A stretch of 38,221 nucleotides of DNA from Christensenella sp. UBA2853. Its GTDB lineage: Bacteria > Bacillota > Clostridia > Christensenellales > Aristaeellaceae. The notes under the pieces are model-generated. The model ran no database searches. It was not told the DNA's origin and saw only the letters and a list, made by a program, of their open reading frames with translations. The DNA is taken from the NCBI GenBank assembly GCA_002350845.1, contig DEFL01000077.1:1-38221 (forward strand), read 5' to 3'. The translations under genes and the position numbers were made by a program. Below are positions 1-8,216 of the stretch, piece by piece; the first letter of the stretch is position 1; the number at the start of each line of letters is the position of its first letter.

Positions 1-143
1 TATGATGAAAGCAGCTCGAAAACCTCAGTCAGAGTAACTGAATCGGCTGGGGAACGAGCTACCGCCGAAGGCGGTTTAGTTCAATCAGTATTTGTGGAGG
101 TCAAACATATGATCCAGAACGCCGGCCTGCATTCCCCTTTAGA
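1..143. other. Sequence upstream of the recombinase break, no recognised gene
   Basis: No protein I recognise is encoded here. The recombinase frame meets an in-frame TGA at 39-41, and the residues between it and about 144 do not resemble the zinc-ribbon region expected before the recombinase tail. A second frame is open from base 1 to about 223 but its product is not recognisable. A perfect six-pair hairpin (ACCGCC gaa GGCGGT, 61-75) followed by TTAGTT may be a small terminator. The stretch is probably foreign DNA joined to the recombinase remnant. Confidence 0.4.
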
Positions 144-770
144 AAAGAATTCGACGTATGCTCTGCCCATTATATCCGGGAACAGGTTGTTTTCGATTTG
201 GTGCTGGAGAGTATGCAGCGAGTGATCAAGAACGTGCAGATCTTTGAGAAAGAATTTGCACGGAAGCAGATGGAATGCTACAGCGAGGACAAGAAGAAGG
301 AACTTGCCGAAAAGCGCCGGGAGCTGAACAAGGCCAAGCGGGGTATCGCCGAGATCGACGAGCTGATCCAAAAGCTCTACGAGGACAACGCTAAGGGTAA
401 GCTCTCTGATGACCGCTACGCCACGCTGTCCATGGCCTACGAGGAGGAGCAGCAGAAGCTGAAAGCCGCACTCCCCGAAATGCAGACCTATCTGGAGACC
501 GAGACGGACAAGACGGAGAATCTGCAGCGGTTCATCGACAAGGTGAAGCAACTCACCGAGATCAAAGAGCTGACGCCGGAACTGATCCACGAATTCATTG
601 ACAGGATCGTGGTATATGCCCCGAAGTACCTTGACGGGAAGCGATACCAGGTGGTCGACATCGACTACAGCGGCGTCGGCATTCTCCGGGAGCTCTGCCC
701 CGAGGAAATGGAAGAAGCGTTCCAAAAGCGCCTTGGCAAGCAGGCGCAGGGCAAAGAAATACCGGCGTAG
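144..770 (+). pseudogene. 5'-truncated large serine recombinase, C-terminal fragment
   Basis: The roughly 209 residues match the C-terminal part of large serine recombinases of the TnpX/TndX type used by integrative elements of Bacillota. The start retains the CSAHYIRE motif that follows the zinc ribbon. A long charged coiled coil follows (roughly residues 35-125 of the fragment), then the segment ending in EFIDRIVVYAP and VDIDYSGVG, typical of DUF4368-like tails. The resolvase catalytic domain with its serine and the CxxC zinc ligands are missing, and the frame closes at a TGA at 39-41, so this is a broken gene and cannot recombine DNA. A TTG at 198 could open a smaller frame but has no ribosome site. 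It probably marks one end of a decayed or rearranged integrative element. The family call is firm; the exact break point is approximate. Confidence 0.8.
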
Positions 771-821
771 CCATAAGGCCACGCCGATATCACATCAAAT
801 AATATTCCATTCAGATACAAG

Positions 822-872
822 AGCCGCCTTGGGGCACCTTCCTTACGGAGGGTGCCCCAATGGCTGCTTTTT
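822..872 (+). terminator. Rho-independent terminator after the recombinase fragment
   Basis: The arms TTGGGGCACC and GGTGCCCCAA form a perfect ten-pair stem, extended outside by AGCC/GGCT, and a TTTTT run follows at 868-872. It lies between the end of the recombinase fragment and the convergent kinase gene, so it may stop transcription from both sides. Confidence 0.8.
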
Positions 873-892
873 GTCTTGCTGCGGGAAACAGA

Positions 893-1876
893 TTATGGCT
901 CGGAAGAGGGGGCGCTGTCCACAGCGGCCATGATCGCACTGACCCGGTCGGGGGAAAGCGACGATCTTGCCGCATAGCCGACCGCGCCGGCCAACGGGCC
1001 GTAAGCCGGGGGTGTGGGCTCACAGCCCAGAGCCTCAATATATTTTCTGAAAGGGGTAAGGATCCATTCGCCGGTCCTGAACAGTCCCCCGGACCAGGAG
1101 ACACGAACCGGACGGTCTTCATCAAAATGCAGTCTGCTCTTCAGGGCAGAGACCAGAAGGGAAAGCTGCTGTGCGGCACGGTCATAGATGGACTGTGCCA
1201 CAGGATCGCCGAGCTGGGCCAGTTTGAGTACATGGCGCTGAAACGCCGCGACCTGATCGGCACTGCCTTCGTGCGTCCATTCCTCCAGTGTGCCGGGGAA
1301 AAACAGCGGATCGCTGAGATGGAACAGATCCATGATGTAGTCATACAGGAGTGTTCGGGGCATTCGCCCGTCTGCCTGGCGGAAGAAGGCATTAAAGCCC
1401 TGGACAGCAATCCAGAAACAGGAGCCCTCATCCCCATAGTCAAGGGACCAGCCGCCTGCGCGCTCAGCACCGCCGCGGCCGTCCTCACCATAGGCCACAG
1501 AGCCTGTGCCGCTGACGACATGAATGCCGGGCGATGCTTTCAGCGCACCGCTCCATCCGGCCACAGAGTCATTGGCCAGAATGCAGGGGACACCGGGAAG
1601 CGCGCCTTCAACGGCTGACCGCATCTGCTCCACGGAAGTGACGCTTTCACCATATCCGGTCAGACCGAACGCCGCGGAGGTCAGCTTGCCGGGTTCAATT
1701 CCGGCGCGCGAAAGAATACTGCGCACATCGCGCTGCATATCCGCAGCATAGGTTGGTCCGCCGCCCCGGAAGAGGGTGATCGCCGGGAATTCCGTTTTGA
1801 CCAGGACGCGGCCGCTGTCATCGGCAACAGAGAATGCGATTTTGGTGGAACCGCTGTCACAGCCCAGAAACAGCAT
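893..1876 (-). CDS. BadF/BadG/BcrA-type sugar kinase, N-acetylglucosamine kinase-like
   Basis: This 327-residue protein belongs to the ASKHA fold family that includes eukaryotic-type N-acetylglucosamine kinases. The phosphate-1 loop is GCDSGSTKIAFSV at the N-terminus, the phosphate-2 region is VVSGTGSVAYGE near residue 112, and GGWSLDYGDEGS follows, which is the usual GGW..GDEGS adenosine/sugar motif. The start at 1876 is chosen because AGGAGGG lies seven bases upstream; a longer frame to 1960 would overlap the isomerase gene and has no conserved residues. It is second in a two-gene operon, 19 bases after a SIS-domain isomerase, so it most likely phosphorylates an amino sugar or a related hexose in the cytoplasm. 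The sugar specificity cannot be read from the sequence. Size and motifs are normal for the family. Confidence 0.87.
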   Translation of the reverse strand: MLFLGCDSGSTKIAFSVADDSGRVLVKTEFPAITLFRGGGPTYAADMQRDVRSILSRAGIEPGKLTSAAFGLTGYGESVTSVEQMRSAVEGALPGVPCILANDSVAGWSGALKASPGIHVVSGTGSVAYGEDGRGGAERAGGWSLDYGDEGSCFWIAVQGFNAFFRQADGRMPRTLLYDYIMDLFHLSDPLFFPGTLEEWTHEGSADQVAAFQRHVLKLAQLGDPVAQSIYDRAAQQLSLLVSALKSRLHFDEDRPVRVSWSGGLFRTGEWILTPFRKYIEALGCEPTPPAYGPLAGAVGYAARSSLSPDRVSAIMAAVDSAPSSEP

Positions 1877-1895
1877 AGCGCAACCCTCCTGTTCC

Positions 1896-2972
1896 TTATT
1901 CGTCGAGATGGCCTGCGAGGATGCGGGAGAAGGAGTCACTGTCATGCTTGTCCAGGTCAATGCCCATCAGCGGCGCGATCCAGGCACTGACAGCCTGGGC
2001 AGGCAGCAGAAGTTCCAGAATGGCCAGACGCGGGCAGGCGTACTGAAGGGTGATGCTCTTTCCCTGTGCACTGGGTGCGTTCTTGTCCAGTCCGATTCTG
2101 TAGGCATGTCCGCCGCGCGCTTCGCACAGGCCGCAGAGCGCTTCGGGGCGGACTGCATCATCCCAGGGCAGATGGAGGACCATCAGGGCCGGATGGGCAA
2201 TGAACGAGGCGGCAGGTCCATGGACTGCTTCCTCCAGCTCCATGCAGGTGACAATGCGGCGAACGGTTTCAATGAGTTTCAGCGCACATTCTCCGGCCGG
2301 GGCAAAGGCGGCACGCTGACCGACCACCATCCATGCGCTTTCTGCTGCGAGCGTATCCTTCAGGGACAGAGCCCAGTCGCGGGCTGCGGGAATATTGGCT
2401 TCCATGGCGTCCGCCTCGGCGCGGAAATCGCTGAGGAGGGCGGTGCAGGCATCCGTGTCTCCGCGGATGGCGGCAGCGATGAGCAGGAGACTGCAGACGG
2501 TTGCGATCACGCCCATGGTCTTCGGACCGGCCTTTTCATCCGGAATGCACAGCGGAATGATGGCATCCGATTCAGCGGCAATGGGGGAGGAAAGTCCCTG
2601 GGTCACGGTAAAGACGGGAGAAGCCTGCTGCGATTTGATCCTTTTCACAGCGGACAGCGTGTTGGAGCTTGTGCCGCTCTGGGAGATGGCAATGACGAGT
2701 GTCTGTTGGTTCATTTCCTTTATGCGCACATCAGCCGTCTCGGGGGTGACGCTTTCCACCGGGAGTCCAGACAATTCACGGAAGGCATGCTCAGCGAGAC
2801 GGGCACTGTGGAAGGAACTGCCGATGCCCAGAAGGAAGACTTTTTGGACCTGCAGTCCTTTGAGGGCTTTGCGGATGCCCTCCAGGAGCGTTTCGCCCTC
2901 ATCCGCGGTCCGGCGCAGAGCGTCGGGCTGCATGGCATAGTACATCTGCATCAGGTTTTCGTTGGTGCTCAT
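1896..2972 (-). CDS. SIS-domain phosphosugar isomerase or deaminase, AgaS/GlmS-C-like
   Basis: The 358-residue product has two SIS domains. The first contains VFLLGIGSSFHSARLAEHAF and VIAISQSGTSSNTLSAVK, the classic phosphosugar-binding serine loop. The second, from about residue 190, carries GQRAAFAPAGECALKLIET and ELEEAVHGP, which parallels the E..HGP region of GlmS and FrlB-type deglycases. The glutaminase domain of GlmS is absent, so the protein should act as a ketose/aldose isomerase, deaminase or deglycase on a 6-phosphosugar. The start at 2972 follows an AGGAGA site; the upstream reading to 3107 overlaps the promoter. It leads an operon with a BadF-type kinase, which fits kinase plus isomerase handling of an amino sugar. 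The substrate is unknown. Confidence 0.85.
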   Translation of the reverse strand: MSTNENLMQMYYAMQPDALRRTADEGETLLEGIRKALKGLQVQKVFLLGIGSSFHSARLAEHAFRELSGLPVESVTPETADVRIKEMNQQTLVIAISQSGTSSNTLSAVKRIKSQQASPVFTVTQGLSSPIAAESDAIIPLCIPDEKAGPKTMGVIATVCSLLLIAAAIRGDTDACTALLSDFRAEADAMEANIPAARDWALSLKDTLAAESAWMVVGQRAAFAPAGECALKLIETVRRIVTCMELEEAVHGPAASFIAHPALMVLHLPWDDAVRPEALCGLCEARGGHAYRIGLDKNAPSAQGKSITLQYACPRLAILELLLPAQAVSAWIAPLMGIDLDKHDSDSFSRILAGHLDE

Positions 2973-3078
2973 CGTGGTTCTCTCCTTTTCATGAACAGAT
3001 TCAGGCTGTAAGCAAAGGATGGACGACCGGGTGCTGCCGGCCTGCTTTCTGTATACAATTATGCGCTCGATGATATGA

Positions 3079-3107
3079 ATCATAGCATAGTGCAGACCGA
3101 CATGCAA
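3079..3107 (-). promoter_or_regulatory. Promoter of the isomerase-kinase operon (extended -10)
   Basis: On the minus strand TTGCAT (3102-3107) is followed after 17 bases by TATGAT (3079-3084), preceded by TGC, giving an extended -10. It lies about 105 bases before the isomerase start. Confidence 0.6.
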
Positions 3108-3137
3108 TCATCACATCAGGCAGGGGATGGGGCGGAA

Positions 3138-3170
3138 CGGGCCCTCCTGACATCAGAGCAGGAGAGCCCG
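3138..3170 (-). terminator. Hairpin after the paralog operon
   Basis: A twelve-pair stem with one G-U pair (arms CGGGCTCTCCTG and CAGGAGGGCCCG on the minus strand) begins about 30 bases after the stop of the second paralog. It has no clean U tract, so termination is likely but not certain. Confidence 0.5.
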
Positions 3171-3199
3171 GAACCGCAGGGGGAATGCACGGGCCAGGT

Positions 3200-4885
3200 T
3201 CAGTCCTGAAGCTCTGCGTCCATGCTGAAATGCATCCGCATGGTTTCGGGCTTTTCCACTTCGGCAAGATAGCAGACGCGGATGACACGATCACTGATGA
3301 TTTCGACAGTAGGCACAGGCGCCTTGGACGCAATGTGCAGGGTCAGACCGGGAAGCTGCCATGCATCCGGGGCGATCACGGAAGAGGCGGCGCCAGGGCA
3401 TTCGATTTCATAGAAATATTTGACGTCGCGGTTCACATCGGTATGGATGTCCATATCGATGTGTTTTTTTCTGGAGACACCGTTGAAATAGACGGTGTGC
3501 ATATGATGCATGCCCCCGTTGGGCCAGCAGCGCAGCAGTTTGACGGTGCCGATCTCTTCCCCGCAGCGCCAGAAAATGACCAGGGGATGCAGCTGATGGC
3601 TGGGGTTTTCACTTCCGGCGAGTGCGCCGATCATCAGCCGCGGGCTGATCCAGCCGGTTGCTGTGCACAGCGCGTCATTGTGGTCCGGATCGCCGCGCTC
3701 GGAGAGCTCACGAAACTGATGGAATACATCGACATCTTCCTTCGGTGCGAACACGGCTTCCTGCGCATCCTCGGGAATGCAGATACTGCCCAGAACCATC
3801 AGGGGATTTGACGTGCTTTCAAAGCTCCAGTCATGCCAGGGATACCGTTCTTCGCCCAGGGCCCAGTACAGCATGGCATTGAAGCTGGTATGGATCCGGT
3901 GGTCCAGTTCGTAGGCACGGGAATAGGGGCCGCAGAAATTGCGCAGCGCGGGATTGTAGAACTCCATCATGTCACGCCAGATGCCCGCTTCCAGCTCTGC
4001 ACCGAGCTGGCGCAGCTCGTCGCGCGAACCGTAACGCCGCCAGAAGCCAAGGGTGGCAAGATCCACGCTGCAGTAGGTGGGGGAGTTGAATTCTGCAGCA
4101 GCGTGATGTTTGCGGTAGCGCGTCAGCATCTCGTTGGCATACTTCAGGGCATACTCGCGGTACTGCGGGATCTTCAGCCGGGTGCCGAAATAGTCCAGCT
4201 CAAAGACATGCATGCACTGGATATTCGTGTTCAGGGGAGAGAAGTTGGTGCTGCTGCGCTCAACGGCGCCGACGAGGGCTTTTCGGGCACTCTGCTCCAT
4301 ACTCAGAACACATGCCGAAGAGAGGCGGTCCGAGAAATGCTCCAGCAGCATGGCAAAACACATGAGAACAAATTCACGGCTGTTGGGTTCATAGGTCGAC
4401 CATACGACCGGCGTGCTTTCGAAGAGAGACTTCCGCAGGATTTCTTCGATTTTTCCGGCCTGATCAGCCAGTTCCGGGGTGTGTTTCAGGTTCAGGCGGA
4501 ACGCATCGGCCAGCCGTTCATAGAAACAGTCGGCGTAATAGCGTCCGTACAGACCGAGGCGTCTGTAATCCAGAACACCGGAAGAGGGCATCGGGGCTCC
4601 GTCGTGTCGATAGACCCCGTGGAATATTTCGGTGGGGGCATCGATCTGCATATCAATGACGGCATGAATGATTTTCTCTGTCTTTTCGACACAGTCCGGC
4701 GCGTCCAGCAGCATCAGGCCCAGCGCATAGTACAGGGAAGGACGTGCACCGTAAAACCGGCGCGTGCGGTGCTGCATGCCGACCAGGCCGCGCTCGGGAT
4801 CATACCATGGATCCAGACGTTCCATCGCCTGATCCACCAGAACTTTGCCCTCATGGCTCAGCTGTTCATACAGTTTGCTTGGCAT
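3200..4885 (-). CDS. Uncharacterised 561-residue protein, paralog B of a tandem pair (candidate carbohydrate-active enzyme)
   Basis: I do not recognise a named family. The protein is collinear with its upstream neighbour over its whole length and shares blocks such as DAPTEIFHG, TNIQCMHVFELDYFG, FNSPTYCSVDLATLGFWRRYG, NFCGPYSRAYE, ALCTATGWISPRLM and KLLRCWPNG. The first 400 residues look largely helical with repeated aromatic and acidic positions, like an alpha/alpha-toroid. The last 160 look like beta strands, an arrangement common in polysaccharide lyases and six-hairpin glycosidases. No signal peptide is visible, so it should act in the cytoplasm. The start at 4885 has AGGAGG eight bases upstream and aligns with the paralog's first methionine; a frame start at 4912 would overlap the previous stop. 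Context (MFS importer, sugar isomerase, kinase) supports work on an imported glycan fragment. The function is inferred only. Confidence 0.75.
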   Translation of the reverse strand: MPSKLYEQLSHEGKVLVDQAMERLDPWYDPERGLVGMQHRTRRFYGARPSLYYALGLMLLDAPDCVEKTEKIIHAVIDMQIDAPTEIFHGVYRHDGAPMPSSGVLDYRRLGLYGRYYADCFYERLADAFRLNLKHTPELADQAGKIEEILRKSLFESTPVVWSTYEPNSREFVLMCFAMLLEHFSDRLSSACVLSMEQSARKALVGAVERSSTNFSPLNTNIQCMHVFELDYFGTRLKIPQYREYALKYANEMLTRYRKHHAAAEFNSPTYCSVDLATLGFWRRYGSRDELRQLGAELEAGIWRDMMEFYNPALRNFCGPYSRAYELDHRIHTSFNAMLYWALGEERYPWHDWSFESTSNPLMVLGSICIPEDAQEAVFAPKEDVDVFHQFRELSERGDPDHNDALCTATGWISPRLMIGALAGSENPSHQLHPLVIFWRCGEEIGTVKLLRCWPNGGMHHMHTVYFNGVSRKKHIDMDIHTDVNRDVKYFYEIECPGAASSVIAPDAWQLPGLTLHIASKAPVPTVEIISDRVIRVCYLAEVEKPETMRMHFSMDAELQD

Positions 4886-4908
4886 AGATGCTGCCTCCTT
4901 TTCACGTG

Positions 4909-6597
4909 TCATGGATCAGATAGAGAGAACTGCAGGTCAAAATGCATGGTCATGGTTTCAGGGGAGCGCACGCGGGCCGGATAGACAACCCGGAGCGTGC
5001 GGTCATTGACAGGCTCGAGATGCATTTCAGGGGCAGAGGACTGGAGCGTAATATGCAGTCCGGGAAGATCCCAGGCTGTATCGGTGATGACGGCCTGCGC
5101 AAGATCATCGCACTCGATTTCAAAAAACACATGCATATCGCGAAGGACGTTGACGTTCACGTCCATGACAACATGATTCTTCTCCGCGTAACCGTTGAAG
5201 AGGATGGTATGCTGATGGATCATGCGGCCGTTGGGCAGACAGCGCAGCAGCTTGATCGTGCCCAGATGCTGACCGTGCTGCCAGAATGCAACCAGAGGAT
5301 GCAGCTGATAGCTGGGATTCTCACTGCCGGAAAGGGCTCCGAGCATCAGGCGGGGAGAAATCCAAGCGGTCGCGGTGCACAGCGCATTGTTGTGCTCAGG
5401 GTCTCCGCGTTCAGACAGTTCCCGGAACTGCCTTCGGACGATGACATCCTCTTTCGGCTCAAAGACAGCTTTCTTCGCAGCCTCCGGCATACAAATGCTG
5501 CCCAGGACCAGCAGCGGATTGCTGTCGCTCTCATTGGAATACGGGTGGTCAGGAAACCGCGCCTCTCCGAGCGCGAGATAGAACAGGGCATGAAAATGCG
5601 TGTGAAGGGCCATATCCATTTCATAGGCCCGTGAATAGGGCCCGCAGAAGTTCCGCATCGCCGGATTATAGAAGGCCATCATATCCTGCCAGATGCCCTT
5701 TTCCAGTTCAGCGCCGATCTCCTGCAGCTCATGGCAGGAGCCGTAGCGGCGCCAGAAGCCGAGCGTAGCCAGGACCACACCGCAGTAGGTGGGGGAATTG
5801 TATTCCGCGGCCGCGTGATGCATCCGGTAGTCCGCGGCCATTTTCTGCGCATATTCAAGCGCATAGCGGCAGTACTCAGGATGCCCGAGGCGCTTCCCGA
5901 AATAGTCGGTGACGAACACGTGCATGCACTGAATATTGGTATTCATGGGGGAAAAGTCGGTTCGGCTGCGGATGATCGCGCCCTCCACGGCGAGAGCGGC
6001 GCTGTGCTCGATCCGGCGGACCAGCCGGGGAGAGAGCTCGCCCTCGAAGTGCTCCAGCAGCATGGCAAAGCACATGGGCAGGAATTCCCGGCTGCAGGGT
6101 TCGTAGGTTGCATACACCATGGGATGAACATCGAGCGCGGACTGGATGAGCAGCCGGTCAATCTGTTCACGGTAAGGAGCCAGTTCCGGATCGCTTTCGA
6201 GGTTCAGGCGGAATGTATCGGAGAGACGTTCATAGAAGCAGTCCAGGAAGTACCGCCCATAGGTCCCCAGGCGCTGGTAATCCAGAACGCCTGCTCTTGG
6301 CATCTTCTGGCCGGGGTGCAGATAGGCACCGTGAAAAATCTCTGTGGGGGCATCGATCTGCAGGTCCATGACGGCATCGCACAGCGCTTCTGCCGTGGCC
6401 CGGGCCTCTTTCTGCCCGGTCATCAGAATCGCGAGTGCGTAATAGAGAGACGCCCGGTTCTCATGAATCCGTTTTCCGTTTCGGAGGCGGTAGACGAGAT
6501 GGCGCTGCGCATCATAACACGGGGACAGATGATCGACAGTCTGACGCACAAGGACCTGAGCCTCATGGGAAAGCTGATGAAAGTCAAAGGTGCGCAT
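4909..6597 (-). CDS. Uncharacterised 562-residue protein, paralog A of a tandem pair (candidate carbohydrate-active enzyme)
   Basis: This is the upstream member of the duplicated pair. Conserved blocks are DAPTEIFHG (about 82-90), FSPMNTNIQCMHVF (215-228), AEYNSPTYCGVVLATLGFW (264-282), NFCGPYSRAYEMD (316-328), NNALCTATAWISPRLM (403-418) and IHQHTILFNG (460-469). The dense invariant acidic, histidine and tyrosine residues suggest an active site kept in both copies. An N-terminal helical part is followed by a beta-rich C-terminal part, and there is no export signal. It lies 62 bases after the MFS transporter stop and 23 bases before paralog B, so the three are one operon. GGAAAGGAAGGG precedes the start. 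Two different substrates or linkages, or a heteromer, would explain keeping both copies. Family and activity are unknown to me. Confidence 0.75.
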   Translation of the reverse strand: MRTFDFHQLSHEAQVLVRQTVDHLSPCYDAQRHLVYRLRNGKRIHENRASLYYALAILMTGQKEARATAEALCDAVMDLQIDAPTEIFHGAYLHPGQKMPRAGVLDYQRLGTYGRYFLDCFYERLSDTFRLNLESDPELAPYREQIDRLLIQSALDVHPMVYATYEPCSREFLPMCFAMLLEHFEGELSPRLVRRIEHSAALAVEGAIIRSRTDFSPMNTNIQCMHVFVTDYFGKRLGHPEYCRYALEYAQKMAADYRMHHAAAEYNSPTYCGVVLATLGFWRRYGSCHELQEIGAELEKGIWQDMMAFYNPAMRNFCGPYSRAYEMDMALHTHFHALFYLALGEARFPDHPYSNESDSNPLLVLGSICMPEAAKKAVFEPKEDVIVRRQFRELSERGDPEHNNALCTATAWISPRLMLGALSGSENPSYQLHPLVAFWQHGQHLGTIKLLRCLPNGRMIHQHTILFNGYAEKNHVVMDVNVNVLRDMHVFFEIECDDLAQAVITDTAWDLPGLHITLQSSAPEMHLEPVNDRTLRVVYPARVRSPETMTMHFDLQFSLSDP

Positions 6598-6659
6598 GGT
6601 CTTTCCCTTCCTTTCCGGGCCTGAAGCATGCAGCGGAGACTGACGGGGAAATCATCTTC

Positions 6660-7859
6660 TTATCCATCAAAAGCAGGGGTGCTGTCATCAAATTTGAGGA
6701 TGAAACCGCAGAATACGAATACAATGACGGAGACCAGAATACCGGAGACAAGATACAGCGGCCGGATGCCGACGAGATCGGCAAGAAAACCGCCGAGATA
6801 GGAGGACAGAAGAATACTGGCGACATTCTGAATGGTGGCCGACAGGGTCTGCACGGAGGTCTTGAAGCGCGGCGCAACCAGTTTGCTCAGCGACAGGCTG
6901 TAGGTGACGCCTTCGAGAATGCCGATGAAATTGAAACAGCGGACGATAAAGAGCGTTGTGGTATCTCTTGCAATAAAGCAGACAAACCAGCGGCAGGCTG
7001 TAATCATTCCCAGGACCATCAGCATGCGGCGCGTTCCGAGTTTCCGAATCAGGCGGTCTGCCAGAAACAGGAAGGGGATCTCAATGAATGCGCTGACAGA
7101 CAGCATGGTTCCGTACAGGGTATTGGATCCCCCGATATCCTGGGTAAAGTAGAGCGAAAAATAGCTGTTTCCAAAACCGTTGGAGATGCTCAGCAGAATC
7201 TGGAACAGAATGAGCGTCATCACGGGTCTGCACCGGATCAGCGCAACGGGCGACACCTTATTGCCGGAAGCCTTTGTGTTGTGCCCTTCCATTCTGGGGA
7301 CGAAGAACAGAATCAGAACGTTCAGGGCAGCAATGATGCTGAACATGTAAAACGTTTTGGGAATCCCGTTTTCACTGCCGGCGATGCGGCTGATGAGCAT
7401 CATCATCAGCGCATATCCGACCGCTCCCATCATCCGGATGGGACCGTAGGGCTTTCCGGAAATCTCGGAGTATTCCACGGACATCGCCGTGTTCAGAGAA
7501 GGCTGAAACCGGCGGAAGACGACGAAAACCGTGTAAACAATCAGGATATAGAACATGCTGTTGTTCAGGAGCAGGACAGGATAGAGGACGCCAGTGATGA
7601 GCAGGAGCAGCTGAAGAATATGTGTTTTTGATTTGGAGGCATCGGCAGCTGCGCCAAAGATCGGCTGAAAGACAAGGGCAACAAGACTGGCTGTCCCGGT
7701 GACCGTGCCGATCATGGTTTTAGTGAGGCCAATGTCGCTCAGATAAATCTGAAAATAGCTTGCTGTTGTATCCAGCATGAAAAAAACGAAATTAAACAGA
7801 AGAAAGGATGCATAGGGTGAAATCATTTTCTTTCGATTTTCGTCTGTACGATCGCTCAT
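6660..7859 (-). CDS. MFS transporter, oligosaccharide:H+ symporter-like
   Basis: This 399-residue protein has about twelve hydrophobic segments and reads as a major facilitator of the LacY/MFS_1-like group. The first helix (FLLFNFVFFMLDTTASYFQIYL) is followed by IGLTKTMIGTVTGTASLVAL and PIFGAAADASKSKT, the loop equivalent of the G.(L/I)(S/A)DR signature between helices 2 and 3. A second, weaker copy is FLFLADRLIRKLGTRR in the C-terminal half. It is the first gene of an operon with the two unassigned paralogs, so it probably imports the sugar or glycoside they process. AGGAAG lies upstream of the start. It could instead be an exporter; the gene order favours uptake. No substrate residues can be assigned safely. 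Confidence 0.82.
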   Translation of the reverse strand: MSDRTDENRKKMISPYASFLLFNFVFFMLDTTASYFQIYLSDIGLTKTMIGTVTGTASLVALVFQPIFGAAADASKSKTHILQLLLLITGVLYPVLLLNNSMFYILIVYTVFVVFRRFQPSLNTAMSVEYSEISGKPYGPIRMMGAVGYALMMMLISRIAGSENGIPKTFYMFSIIAALNVLILFFVPRMEGHNTKASGNKVSPVALIRCRPVMTLILFQILLSISNGFGNSYFSLYFTQDIGGSNTLYGTMLSVSAFIEIPFLFLADRLIRKLGTRRMLMVLGMITACRWFVCFIARDTTTLFIVRCFNFIGILEGVTYSLSLSKLVAPRFKTSVQTLSATIQNVASILLSSYLGGFLADLVGIRPLYLVSGILVSVIVFVFCGFILKFDDSTPAFDG

Positions 7860-7916
7860 GTCGCCTGTCGACTTCCTTTCAATACAGCTTGTATGAAATA
7901 AAGAAATATTAACCAG

Positions 7917-7946
7917 ATATTAGCACAGTAAAAAAGTGAATGTCAA
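7917..7946 (-). promoter_or_regulatory. Promoter of the MFS-paralog operon
   Basis: On the minus strand a perfect TTGACA (7941-7946) is followed after 18 bases by TAATAT (7917-7922). It lies about 57 bases before the MFS start codon. Confidence 0.65.
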
Positions 7947-8151
7947 TGCTGATGATGAAATGAAGAGCAACTGTTGATTGCATATGGAGAAACAATGATA
8001 AAAAAGAGGCCAGAAAACGATCATGATCAGGAAATTGCAAGCCTGTACTGCCAAAAACAGACGAAAAACCGCTGCTTAACTTACTCAAAACAGACACATA
8101 AAATGACAACTTTAAAAATTTATTTACGAAAATCCATTGACATATATTCTT

Positions 8152-8160
8152 TGATATGAT
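8152..8160 (+). promoter_or_regulatory. Candidate extended -10 promoter of the heparinase-like/ABC operon
   Basis: TGATATGAT (TG-n-TATGAT) lies about 57 bases upstream of the first gene. A TTGACA at 8137-8142 is only 12 bases away, so it cannot serve as a normal -35 for this -10. The promoter is therefore tentative. Confidence 0.45.
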
Positions 8161-8216
8161 AGCTTTGTTCTGAAAGGAAACCAGACAACCAAATACAACA
8201 GAAATGATGTGATTTT

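Larger units (their letters stand above)
7860..8216. other. Divergent intergenic control region
   Basis: This 357-base AT-rich stretch separates the MFS operon (minus) from the heparinase-like/ABC operon (plus). It holds a promoter for each side and a ten-base palindrome GATCATGATC at 8019-8028 that could be an operator. I see no RNA gene and no credible coding sequence. Confidence 0.6.

Noticed and set aside
1776..3011. Plus-strand frame of 411 codons opposite the isomerase
   Set aside because: The opposite strand has SIS motifs and good ribosome sites, while this product shows no conserved pattern.
8137..8160. TTGACA with TATGAT as a standard promoter
   Set aside because: The spacing is only 12 bases, too short for a sigma-70 type promoter. 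The extended -10 alone was kept as tentative.
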